Positions 33,840 through 42,595 of a DNA stretch of 64,000 nt are shown here, piece by piece. The position numbers were made by a program, and so were the translations under genes. This DNA comes from Sthenelais limicola (taxonomy: Eukaryota > Annelida > Polychaeta > Phyllodocida > Sigalionidae), in the NCBI GenBank assembly GCA_942159475.1, contig OW804094.1:22171323-22235322 (forward strand). Direction: 5' to 3'. The notes beneath the pieces are model-generated. The model was not told the origin of the DNA and made no database searches. It saw only the letters and a list, made by a program, of their open reading frames with translations. Within the stretch, counting starts at the first letter, position 1. The number at the start of each line of letters is the position of its first letter.

Positions 33840-36527
33840 ATGGGAACCCGGAAGACAAGGGCCCCAAGGAAGCCTAGGCCGGGGTACATGTTTTCTGATG
33901 TCTGGAAACGTCTAAGGAGTGGGGGAAACTATTTGGCTAAAGTTCAGCTTCCCCGTGGTCAAGCGGACGAGGAGACTGATGTTCAAGAGCAACCACTCCT
34001 TCACGACCAAGTAAGAGCATTGCGTCAGGACGCCCAACCGTCAACATCAACGGCTGAGGGCGTCCAACCCTCTACTTCAACCCCAATTGCAGAAAAGAAA
34101 GTCAAGACAGAAGGGGATGAAGGGGCGCTAGCTGTGGATATTTTGGGTACTCCTACCAAAGTACAATATCCAGAGTTGGAGGAATTAAGGCACTGGCAAA
34201 GAGACAATGAGTTGGCAGGGGGCTTTGGTGCCGTAGGTCCCCTAAAAGAAGGTCCGGATGACGACGACGGGGATTCTGAGAAATCCACGCTGTCGGGATC
34301 AAAGTATAAGTCAGTGCTGACGCCAGGAAAACATTACACCACTGGCAGAGAACAGTTCAGGGAGGATCCCAATAGAAGGGGCTATGAGAGTGAGGGAAAC
34401 CAACAAGATCACTTGACGGTCCCACAAACCAAGAACAATAGGGAACGTGATCGGTTGGATCTATCTTCATTCTCAGATTGGAGTCTCTCTAATGTGAATG
34501 GTGATGGCACCCTGAAGGTAAACAGGCCTGTTAGGACTTATGAAAACATAATGGCGTCGAAAGAGGATAGTGAAGGTAGGGGTTCTGAAGCATTAGGTGC
34601 GACCGGTGGTGTGCCTGAGGCAAAATCTGCAGGGGACAGATTCAGAACGTACGCTACAATGCACCTGGAAGGAGCAGGTGCAGTGCCACAAATGGATCCT
34701 CAAAGAAAGTACATCCAGGAACTAAAGAGGAGGGATGAGCTGATTCTGTTTGAGCAGAAAAGAGCTCAAGATCTGGAATGTGAATTGCAACAGTTCAGAG
34801 AGGACCGGATTGACTTGGAAACTCAGAACAATGTTGTGCGGCAAGAGTTAGATATGTGCAGGTACAAAAGTGATGAACTGGTGCATACCTGTACAATGGA
34901 ACTAGATAGGATGGAGATAGACCATAGGCAGGAGGTGAACGAACTTAGGGAAGTGATAAGAAAACTGCAGATAAGAAACAGACTATTGGAAGTTCAGGCA
35001 GTGCACCAACCTACGCCGAAAGTGCCCACTATGGATAGACCAACTCAGACAATCCAGCATGAATTGCCGCGGCCACAACAGTTCCCATGTGAAGATACAG
35101 GTCAACACTTTGACATTAATGATTCATATGGTAGCATTTACAGAACAGCTATGCCTCCAGCACCATCAATAAGGGGATTAAATAACAGGTTGGATATCCC
35201 TCAGAACACGCCACCGCCGGCGTACAATAGAGACTTGGGACGAGAAATTCCAAGGCCAACGGCGCCTCTTAAATTGGATGGTTATCAAAGCGTGAGTAGG
35301 CACAGTGTGTATGTCCCACAGCAGTCAATAGGACGAGAGAGTTCCAGAGATCCCTTCCCAGTACAGGGAATAAGCCCAATAAGGCCGAGGCCCACACGAG
35401 TACAAGTGGAAGAAGGTCCAGGTTACAACACACATGGGCAAATAGGATCTGTGGGGCGTCAGAACAATGATTACCTTGCCCAACGCCAATGGGAGATGGC
35501 AGACCCTGGCGATGACGAGTTCAAAAGGGGCAGGGTCAGGCACTCGAGACAGATGCCCATGGGAGCACACAGAAGGTCACGCCAGAAAAAACAGATGGAT
35601 GACAATTCAGATGAATTGGAGGATGATTGGCTGACGGATTCGTCATCGTCAGATGACGAGAAAGACAGCAAAAATCACCTCAGAATGGTCAGCAACAGGG
35701 CGGTGAAACAGGTGACAAAAGATAGTGCGTCAGTCGCCAAAACACTGGCAGCACCGCCCGAGAAATTTTCAGCGCCAACGACGTTAATGTCGGCGGCGCA
35801 GTTCTTGGCCGACTATGAAGAATATACTGATTCCTTGGGGGCGTCTAGCTCACTGAAAGCACAGGGAATAAAGAAGTTTCTGAAGGGTAAGCCCCTAGAC
35901 TTCTATAAACAGTATAGGTCGAGGAATCCTACGTCAGGATTTGAGACCTTCAAAAGAAAATTTTTGGAAAAGTTTAAGAAGCTGTCCTATCACGAACGCA
36001 TGAAGGATTACAGCAGCCGCAGGCAGGGCAAAGATGAATCCCTACAAGAGTACGATGCCGAAATGGATCTGCTTTTGGCTAAATCTGGTGTCGATGACAA
36101 GACACAGATGAAGTTTTACATAACAAATCTGAAGCCCAGTTTGTCAAAGAGAGTCATGGCCGATAATCCGAAGACCTTGGATGAGGCCATGGAGGCGGCG
36201 AATCGCCATGCTGTTAGTGATGAGGCTAAAGAGGAAGAGCACCAGGGCTCTACTACGGTGGTGATCAACCTGTTAAAGAACATGGCAGCTGGGGAAACTA
36301 CTGACGACGAAGACAAGAAAGTGTCTTTCAAGAAGAAGAGTTTCAAAAAGCCTTTTACAAAGAAATTCATAAAGAGAGACAGCAGTGTAGAGTCAGTGAC
36401 GCCAAAGGCAGGTACTCATATGTGTGGAAATTGTGGAACGTCAAGTATCCCCAAGAAGAAGTGGTTTAAGCCTAAGCCAAAGAGCCAGCCAAGCTCAGGT
36501 GCTGAAACGCAGACAGAGGCAGAGTAA
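33840..36527 (+). CDS. gag: ERV1 Gag polyprotein
   Basis: An 895-codon frame, very large for a Ty3-type gag. I chose the second in-frame ATG (33840; the first is 33831) because it has a strong context (ATCATGG) and gives MGTRKT, an N-myristoylation-type start, followed by a basic patch (RKTRAPRKPRP) like a matrix domain. Numbered from 33831: YPEL at 113-116; a predicted coiled coil at about 293-390; PPAY at 462-465; PTAP at 476-479; a retrotransposon-gag-like capsid region at about 640-800 (FLADYEEYTDSLG ... FYKQY ... FKRKFLEKFKKL); and a Lys-rich C-terminus with a single CGNCG in place of a CCHC knuckle. The late-domain motifs suggest ESCRT-dependent budding (inference). Confidence 0.85.
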   Translation: MGTRKTRAPRKPRPGYMFSDVWKRLRSGGNYLAKVQLPRGQADEETDVQEQPLLHDQVRALRQDAQPSTSTAEGVQPSTSTPIAEKKVKTEGDEGALAVDILGTPTKVQYPELEELRHWQRDNELAGGFGAVGPLKEGPDDDDGDSEKSTLSGSKYKSVLTPGKHYTTGREQFREDPNRRGYESEGNQQDHLTVPQTKNNRERDRLDLSSFSDWSLSNVNGDGTLKVNRPVRTYENIMASKEDSEGRGSEALGATGGVPEAKSAGDRFRTYATMHLEGAGAVPQMDPQRKYIQELKRRDELILFEQKRAQDLECELQQFREDRIDLETQNNVVRQELDMCRYKSDELVHTCTMELDRMEIDHRQEVNELREVIRKLQIRNRLLEVQAVHQPTPKVPTMDRPTQTIQHELPRPQQFPCEDTGQHFDINDSYGSIYRTAMPPAPSIRGLNNRLDIPQNTPPPAYNRDLGREIPRPTAPLKLDGYQSVSRHSVYVPQQSIGRESSRDPFPVQGISPIRPRPTRVQVEEGPGYNTHGQIGSVGRQNNDYLAQRQWEMADPGDDEFKRGRVRHSRQMPMGAHRRSRQKKQMDDNSDELEDDWLTDSSSSDDEKDSKNHLRMVSNRAVKQVTKDSASVAKTLAAPPEKFSAPTTLMSAAQFLADYEEYTDSLGASSSLKAQGIKKFLKGKPLDFYKQYRSRNPTSGFETFKRKFLEKFKKLSYHERMKDYSSRRQGKDESLQEYDAEMDLLLAKSGVDDKTQMKFYITNLKPSLSKRVMADNPKTLDEAMEAANRHAVSDEAKEEEHQGSTTVVINLLKNMAAGETTDDEDKKVSFKKKSFKKPFTKKFIKRDSSVESVTPKAGTHMCGNCGTSSIPKKKWFKPKPKSQPSSGAETQTEAE

Positions 36528-36641
36528 TCGGGCCATGAAGGTGCCACCACTTCAGAAAAGCGCAAGCAAAAACTTGCCAAGCGCGAACTCACGCCTGCTC
36601 CAAGCAGGAAGAAAACCAATGTAAACAATGATGAAGAATAA
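36528..36641 (+). other. Open gag-frame extension and gag/pol junction
   Basis: After the gag TAA (36525-36527) the same frame stays open for 37 codons of basic, coding-like sequence to TAA at 36639-36641, overlapping the pol frame from 36625. The pol frame itself has a TAA at 36622-36624 just before its ATG (36628). Gag-Pol could therefore form by readthrough plus a +1 shift, or Pol may start at its own ATG by reinitiation or splicing. No classic slippery heptamer is seen. Confidence 0.5.
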
Positions 36642-39600
36642 AATGTCATTGCGCCGAAGACGCACGGCGGGAAAGAATAGAGTTGGGAGATTGTCCAGAG
36701 TAGATGGTAAAGGGCGTGTAATCCCTAGTGAGGATTCTGTGGACCCCGCTGAAGGTTTTTACAATGTGGAGGGTGACTCTTATGATCTAGTCACTCTTTT
36801 TCAGGAGGAAAACGAGCGTGTAGACAGAATCAGACTGCCAGTGAAGGACGGATTTGTGCGTGCTACCGTGGGTAAGTTTACCAATATTCCCTTTTTGGTT
36901 GATACTGGGGCGACTTGCACATGTGTTAGTGAGACTTTGTTTAAAGGTATAATTGCACAAATTGGGGACATCCCTATCCGGAAATTCAGGAAAAGAATCT
37001 TCATGGCTGATAATTCTTCCCGCCAAATAGACTTGAAGGTGCGTCTGAGATTAACTATGTATGGGCGTACTTTTAGACATTGGTTTGATGTGGTACCAAA
37101 TTTAACTTGCCCTCTGATAATGGGGGTTGATTTCATGAGAAGGTTTCGAGCTCAGATAAACTTCAATTTAGATCGGAATGGGGTTTATGCCATAAGATCA
37201 GACAGAAATTTTAAAATCCCACCTAGCTCGGAATTCTATTTCACAAATTCAGTAGTGGCTCCTGAAGATATCTCTGATACAGTGGGAGTCACAGATAATG
37301 CCAAGAGACAGGTACCAGTCCCGTATTTGGTAAAAAGGGCGTTAGTAAAGCCGGACGCCCAAAGCAATAAGATCAGAATTTGTGTATATAACTCAAGTAC
37401 GGCTTGGTACAGTGTAAAGAAGGGTTCAATACTCGGTTTGTATACTGTAGCAGATGAAGATGACTTTGCTCCGATGGACTATGACAAGGACACGAATGAC
37501 TCCAATGGGAAGGGGTCTAAGGAATTGACGAAATTGGAAAATGACAATATAGCGGAAAATAACACAGATCGACTTAGGAGTTTTTCAGACAGTGACACAC
37601 CTACTGACTATGTTTCAGATTTAAAATCAGACAGACTGGACATAGTAACTGGAAAATCGACTGAAGGGGAATATTTTGAAAACAGACAATATAAATTGGG
37701 CATAAATCTAGACTCTCAACAGAGGGACGACATTATCCAATTTCTAGAAGAAAGGGAGGATGTTTTTGTTGGGAAGGATATGAGAATAGGTAGTGCCAAT
37801 GGTTATGAACATAGAATCGATTTGAAAAAGAACTATGAACCTAAAGCAATGCACCCTTACAGACTAAATCCTAAAATGAAAGAGGTTATGAGAAAATTGT
37901 TGAAGGAACATGTGGACCAGGGAGTTTTAGAGAAAACGGACGAGATTGTGGAATTTGCCTCACCAGCATTTTTGGTGCAAAAGGCAACCGGTCCTGACGC
38001 CGCCAAAGCCTGGCGAATTGTCGCGGACTTTAGGTTGCTGAATTCTATGATAAAGGACCAGGCCAGAACTTTCCCTAGCGCTGAAGAAACTATTGAGGCT
38101 GTCGGTGAATTAGAAGGCAAATACTTTTCCAAGATGGATGCTCAAAGTGGTTTTCACCAAATTAAAATTAGAGATAGAGACAGAAAACACACAGCCATAA
38201 GCACGTGTGACGGAATTTATGTTTATAAGTGCATGCCGATGGGATTGAAAACATCGCCCAAGGCTTTCCATGCTGTTATTGATAACGTTTTGGCGTCAGT
38301 ACCATCTGCATTGCCATATGTAGATGATATTTTGATTGCCAGCAAAACGTGGAAGTTACACATGGAACACCTGACGCAGGTATTTGACGCATTCCGACGA
38401 GTCAATATTAAATTCAAAAGGGAGAAATGTTTTTTTGGCTTGGATTCAGTTCCGTTCTTAGGATTCAAAATTACTTCCAGAGGCTTACAACCTAACCAAG
38501 ATAAGGTAGAAGCCATAGAAACTTATCCAGTGCCAAAGACGCCTAAGCAAGTAAGGGCGTTTAATGGGCTGGCTAATTACTATAGGTCGTTTATTCCTGA
38601 CTTCTCAAACATAATGGGACCACTCTATCACTTAACAAAGAAGAGTGTGGACTTTAAATGGGACGAGAATTGTCAGAAAGCCTTTGATAAAATTAAGAAA
38701 ACTATTTGTACAGAGGTTTTACTACATTATCCAGACTATAAGAAGCCATTCGAGCTCGCAAGTGACGCCTCGTCCACTGCGCTTGGGGCGTGCATCAGTC
38801 AAAAGGATAATGAAGGAAATTTTAGACCAGTAGCCTTTGCAGGTAGGGCGTTAACGCCATGTGAATCGAGATATTCAACTACTGACAGGGAATTACTTGG
38901 AATTAAATTCGCATTAAGGAAGTTTAGACACTATCTCTTAGGGAATAGATGTACTATATACACCGATCATGCGGCCCTGTTGGCTCTAAATTCTAAACGC
39001 GACCTATCTGGAAGAATGTACCGCTCTTTAGAAGAGATAATGGAGTACGACTATGAGATTAAATTTGTAGCAGGTAAATTGAACCTGGTCCCAGATTCAT
39101 TAAGTAGACGAGATTACCCTCTCTCAATAAAGGAGCAAAAGGAGAGATTGGACGCCCCAAAGAAAAAGGGCGTGACTTTCAATCCTATAGACGTGGTCAA
39201 ACCATTCAATGAGGAGGACTGTTGCGAGAATTATCCCATCTTGAAAATCCGTAATAGGCCAATTCTCAAAGGATGGAAAGGTGGAACCCCCTATCCCAGA
39301 GTAAAAGATGCATTAGTAAGATCAGTGTTAGTAGAGACACTTACTGACACAACGATACCTTTTATTGACATCAATTCAGGGAGACAGGAGGAAGTTCATC
39401 ATTTGGCCAGTGTTTCTGTATGTGGGGATTCATGTAATGAGAAGGTAGCTGTGTTGGAACCGGTTTTTCAGAGATTTGGACGCCCTGCTGGTAAGAAAGA
39501 ATCGTTTTATACTATAAACGTGGCACAGACAAGGGAATCTACTAAGCAGAAAACTGCAATATCTGAGAAATTGAGGGAAGACAGGAAAATAGCAGCTAAA

Positions 39601-41193
39601 ATAAGAACCCCGAAATTTAAAACAAAAACAGTGAATAAATCAGGGATAGCCAAGTCGCACGCCCAACCAAGTAGGGCTGTGGCTAAAAGAAAGGCGTTAG
39701 CTAATGAAGTACCTAAAGTTGACAGAGCATTTTTCGGTGACTTACAAGAAAAACTGGGGATGCCTCTGTCGCAGGACGAATTTATACAAGCCCAATGGGA
39801 AGACGAGTTCTGTTCTGGTATATTAGACTACATTGGCTCCAAAACGCTGCCTAAGGATGCGGCGAAGGCTAGACAGATTTTACTCACACATGATCAGTTT
39901 TTTGTGAATTCGGGTATGCTATGCAGACTGCCTACAGGTACGAAAATTAGGGATGCAGCAAGACTCTACCAAGTAGTGTTGCCAGGCACCTGTATTCGGC
40001 CTGTACTAGAATTGTTACATGATAGACCTATGGCAGGTCATTTGGGGTCAGTGCGCTTATTGAGCGTAGTAAGTGCACGATTTTACTGGCCGTTAATGAC
40101 AAAAGATATCGTTGATTATGTGGGGACTTGTGATCAGTGTCTAAGGAATAAGAAATCAAAACATCCATATAAATTGCCTATGGCACTGAGAGACCCAGCA
40201 CCGGCACCCATGTCTTGTCTGATGATTGACACTATTGGACCAATAACTCAGTCAAACGCTGGCCGAAAATATATTCACGTAGTTGTGGATATATATAGTC
40301 GGTACTGTTTTGCTTGGGCAACCCATGCCATTGACGCCACAACTTTGAAACAAGAGTTTTTCAATAACATTTTGTGCGTCGTGGGAATCCCAAATAAGCT
40401 TTTCAGTGATAATGGTTCAAATTTCCGCAGTGTAATTTTCACATCTTTTTGTAAGGCTTTTGGAATACAGCAGGTATTCAGTAGTAGCTGGAAACCTACT
40501 ACACAGGGTCAGGTAGAACGCCAAAACCAAAGTTTGGTACAGTCAATAAAAATGTATGTACAAAAGTACCAGCGAGACTGGGATTTATACTTGGCGGCGG
40601 TAGTTTTTGCCCTAAATATCTCTGATTCTAACAGCTTGGGTCATTCTCCATATTTACTAGTATTCGGTAAAAATGCGGTGACGCCGCCGGAGGCGGCAAT
40701 ATTAAATGTGGACGAAGAAATTCGTCCTATTACAGCCCATTTGCTGGATATTGTAAATACTCAGTCTAAGGCAGCTTTACAAGCAGCTGTTAATTTGGAG
40801 AAGGCTCAAGAGAAGATGAAGTCAAGACATGATAAGGGAGCTAAAGATCACGATATTAAATTGGGTGACATTGTATACGTTAAAATAAACAGATTACTCC
40901 AAAAACATACGAGTATGAAGCTGCAGAACGCCTACACTGGTCCATGGCTAGTGGTAGATATTCCATCTAAATTCACGGTCCGTTTAAAACAGCTCAGTAC
41001 TGGAAAGATGATGGGTAAGAGCGTGAATATCACACAGGTAAAGAAAGTATCTGCAGTCGAAAATAATAGGTTCATGGAAAGACTCATGGAAAAGTTTCCT
41101 GAAGAGCAAACTCAGATAGAGCCGGTACCGACCAAACGTAATCCAGGTCGCAAGCCCAAGCTAACTATCAGTAAGGCAAAAAGGAAACGATAA
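36628..41193 (+). CDS. pol: ERV1 Pol polyprotein (protease, RT, RNase H, integrase)
   Basis: 1521 codons from ATG 36628 to TAA, uninterrupted. Aspartic protease: FLVDTGAT with DTG at residues 92-94. Reverse transcriptase: KMDAQSGFHQI and the catalytic YVDD at 564-567. RNase H: LASDAS near 712, TDREL and YTDHAAL. Integrase: zinc-binding H-x6-H around 1131 (HDRPMAGHLG) with CDQC near 1168; catalytic Asp in MIDTIGP (~1200), Asp in SDNG (~1262) and Glu in QVERQNQ (~1296); C-terminal GPY/F-like AYTGPWLV near 1437; basic tail. All key residues are present. Domain order RT-RH-IN is Ty3/retrovirus type. No dUTPase or chromodomain is recognised. Start by its own ATG is assumed. Confidence 0.92.
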   Translation: MMKNKMSLRRRRTAGKNRVGRLSRVDGKGRVIPSEDSVDPAEGFYNVEGDSYDLVTLFQEENERVDRIRLPVKDGFVRATVGKFTNIPFLVDTGATCTCVSETLFKGIIAQIGDIPIRKFRKRIFMADNSSRQIDLKVRLRLTMYGRTFRHWFDVVPNLTCPLIMGVDFMRRFRAQINFNLDRNGVYAIRSDRNFKIPPSSEFYFTNSVVAPEDISDTVGVTDNAKRQVPVPYLVKRALVKPDAQSNKIRICVYNSSTAWYSVKKGSILGLYTVADEDDFAPMDYDKDTNDSNGKGSKELTKLENDNIAENNTDRLRSFSDSDTPTDYVSDLKSDRLDIVTGKSTEGEYFENRQYKLGINLDSQQRDDIIQFLEEREDVFVGKDMRIGSANGYEHRIDLKKNYEPKAMHPYRLNPKMKEVMRKLLKEHVDQGVLEKTDEIVEFASPAFLVQKATGPDAAKAWRIVADFRLLNSMIKDQARTFPSAEETIEAVGELEGKYFSKMDAQSGFHQIKIRDRDRKHTAISTCDGIYVYKCMPMGLKTSPKAFHAVIDNVLASVPSALPYVDDILIASKTWKLHMEHLTQVFDAFRRVNIKFKREKCFFGLDSVPFLGFKITSRGLQPNQDKVEAIETYPVPKTPKQVRAFNGLANYYRSFIPDFSNIMGPLYHLTKKSVDFKWDENCQKAFDKIKKTICTEVLLHYPDYKKPFELASDASSTALGACISQKDNEGNFRPVAFAGRALTPCESRYSTTDRELLGIKFALRKFRHYLLGNRCTIYTDHAALLALNSKRDLSGRMYRSLEEIMEYDYEIKFVAGKLNLVPDSLSRRDYPLSIKEQKERLDAPKKKGVTFNPIDVVKPFNEEDCCENYPILKIRNRPILKGWKGGTPYPRVKDALVRSVLVETLTDTTIPFIDINSGRQEEVHHLASVSVCGDSCNEKVAVLEPVFQRFGRPAGKKESFYTINVAQTRESTKQKTAISEKLREDRKIAAKIRTPKFKTKTVNKSGIAKSHAQPSRAVAKRKALANEVPKVDRAFFGDLQEKLGMPLSQDEFIQAQWEDEFCSGILDYIGSKTLPKDAAKARQILLTHDQFFVNSGMLCRLPTGTKIRDAARLYQVVLPGTCIRPVLELLHDRPMAGHLGSVRLLSVVSARFYWPLMTKDIVDYVGTCDQCLRNKKSKHPYKLPMALRDPAPAPMSCLMIDTIGPITQSNAGRKYIHVVVDIYSRYCFAWATHAIDATTLKQEFFNNILCVVGIPNKLFSDNGSNFRSVIFTSFCKAFGIQQVFSSSWKPTTQGQVERQNQSLVQSIKMYVQKYQRDWDLYLAAVVFALNISDSNSLGHSPYLLVFGKNAVTPPEAAILNVDEEIRPITAHLLDIVNTQSKAALQAAVNLEKAQEKMKSRHDKGAKDHDIKLGDIVYVKINRLLQKHTSMKLQNAYTGPWLVVDIPSKFTVRLKQLSTGKMMGKSVNITQVKKVSAVENNRFMERLMEKFPEEQTQIEPVPTKRNPGRKPKLTISKAKRKR

Positions 41194-42595
41194 TAACCCA
41201 TGAGCTAGTTCTTAAGACAGATTTATGTTGTAACAAGACTGTATTCTGACGCCCAAAAATGGGTATGCGACTGGATTCAGGAGAACTCCAGTGGGATAGA
41301 CAGGGCGCCGACTTATAACTCGTGACTAAGACTTGGAAATAACATCGGAGCAGAAGCGAGGTGCGGTATTTACGAAAAGCAATAAATCAGGTGAGTCAGG
41401 AATGTAGTGAGCTGCGGGCGCACGCCACAGTATCAGACTAAGCGAGCAATAAAATAACCAGTGCGCTTAGCAACATCTATACTGATGCTCAAATATGGCG
41501 TGGTGTTCCCGTAGTCATGGAACAGACGAGAATGTAAAATACTTAGGGGTTTAACCAGCTCAACACAGATTCCAAACTCGAGAAGGGAAGCCATTCGACG
41601 CCATGTTTGGGCGTGGGTGTCACACCGAATGGATGCCTAAGGAAAGTTGCTAGTTCTATGAACAAAGTTTGCTCATGGGGGGCAGCACCTGACGGTGTCT
41701 ATTTGGGGGTAGGAATCTGGCTGGAAACGGATAACTTAGTGTCTTGGGAACTATTGGGAGAATTCATCAGCATATTTTCAGCAATATGGGGATGTTGGTT
41801 ATAAAATGAAGTTCTTCACTGAAGTTAAGTGAAGGTTAATGAATTATCCATAAATTCTGCCATACAGGAATTTGGTCTCAACCTGAAATGAGATAGGCCA
41901 CGCTGTGAGGATGGCGTTACAAAAAACCTAAATACACAAATATGGCGTGTGATCGTGGACGAGAGTCTGCCGTTACTTGCTGCAGTTGGTCCCGACGGTT
42001 TGGTACCCTTATAAGGAGTAGATCTCTGGGCACCCTGCTAAGGTCAGATAGAGGTGTTTTTCCAGTTGGCTAGTACGGGTTTGACGTTGAATAAGTGGGG
42101 GGGGTGTAACAGCTCCTCATTGCTTTCTCGAGTCCGTATTAGGGTCGCAAGACCGGGCGGGAGATTTTGATGCGCGGCAAACACGCCAGGGGAACCTGAG
42201 CAGCTGACGCTGGCCCCGCCTACCGACTTGGGATGTAACCACCCTAGACTGGCATGAGGTTTCTAATTCGCGCCGAGATCGAGCCCTTGCTGATCCAACC
42301 GTCACGGAGAGAGAGTCAAGTATTGAGAGGTCCGATAAGTTGTCCCAAGAAAACAAAACATGACTCAAACACTGTGGTAAGTGATTTTGGGATTCAAATC
42401 TACCTTTACACGTTTCATATTTTACCCTGATGAGGGTCTTGAAGCTCAACAAGTAAAAATAGAGGCAAAAACTTACTACGCGGATTCTAAGTCATGGATT
42501 AGGAAAAGTGGCGTTATGCTCCCCGGGAGCATGGCGTGGTGAGGAATTTTTACAATGACCAAAGGGTCCTTATGTGAAATTGCTGATGAATTTTC
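41194..42595 (+). other. ERV1 spacer between pol and env
   Basis: About 1.4 kb without a supportable ORF. It contains GGGGGGG near 42100 and ends in the T-rich tract and AG (42644-42645) of the probable env acceptor. Its length is unusual, since env normally follows or overlaps pol. Confidence 0.6.

Noticed and set aside
37857..38516. Minus-strand ORFs inside pol, gag and env
   Set aside because: Shadows of strongly supported plus-strand coding sequence.
42117..42452. Minus-strand 111-codon ORF between pol and env
   Set aside because: No recognisable composition or motif, and a single copy in a non-coding spacer. It was checked because ERV2 has an antisense ORF, but the location and sequence differ.
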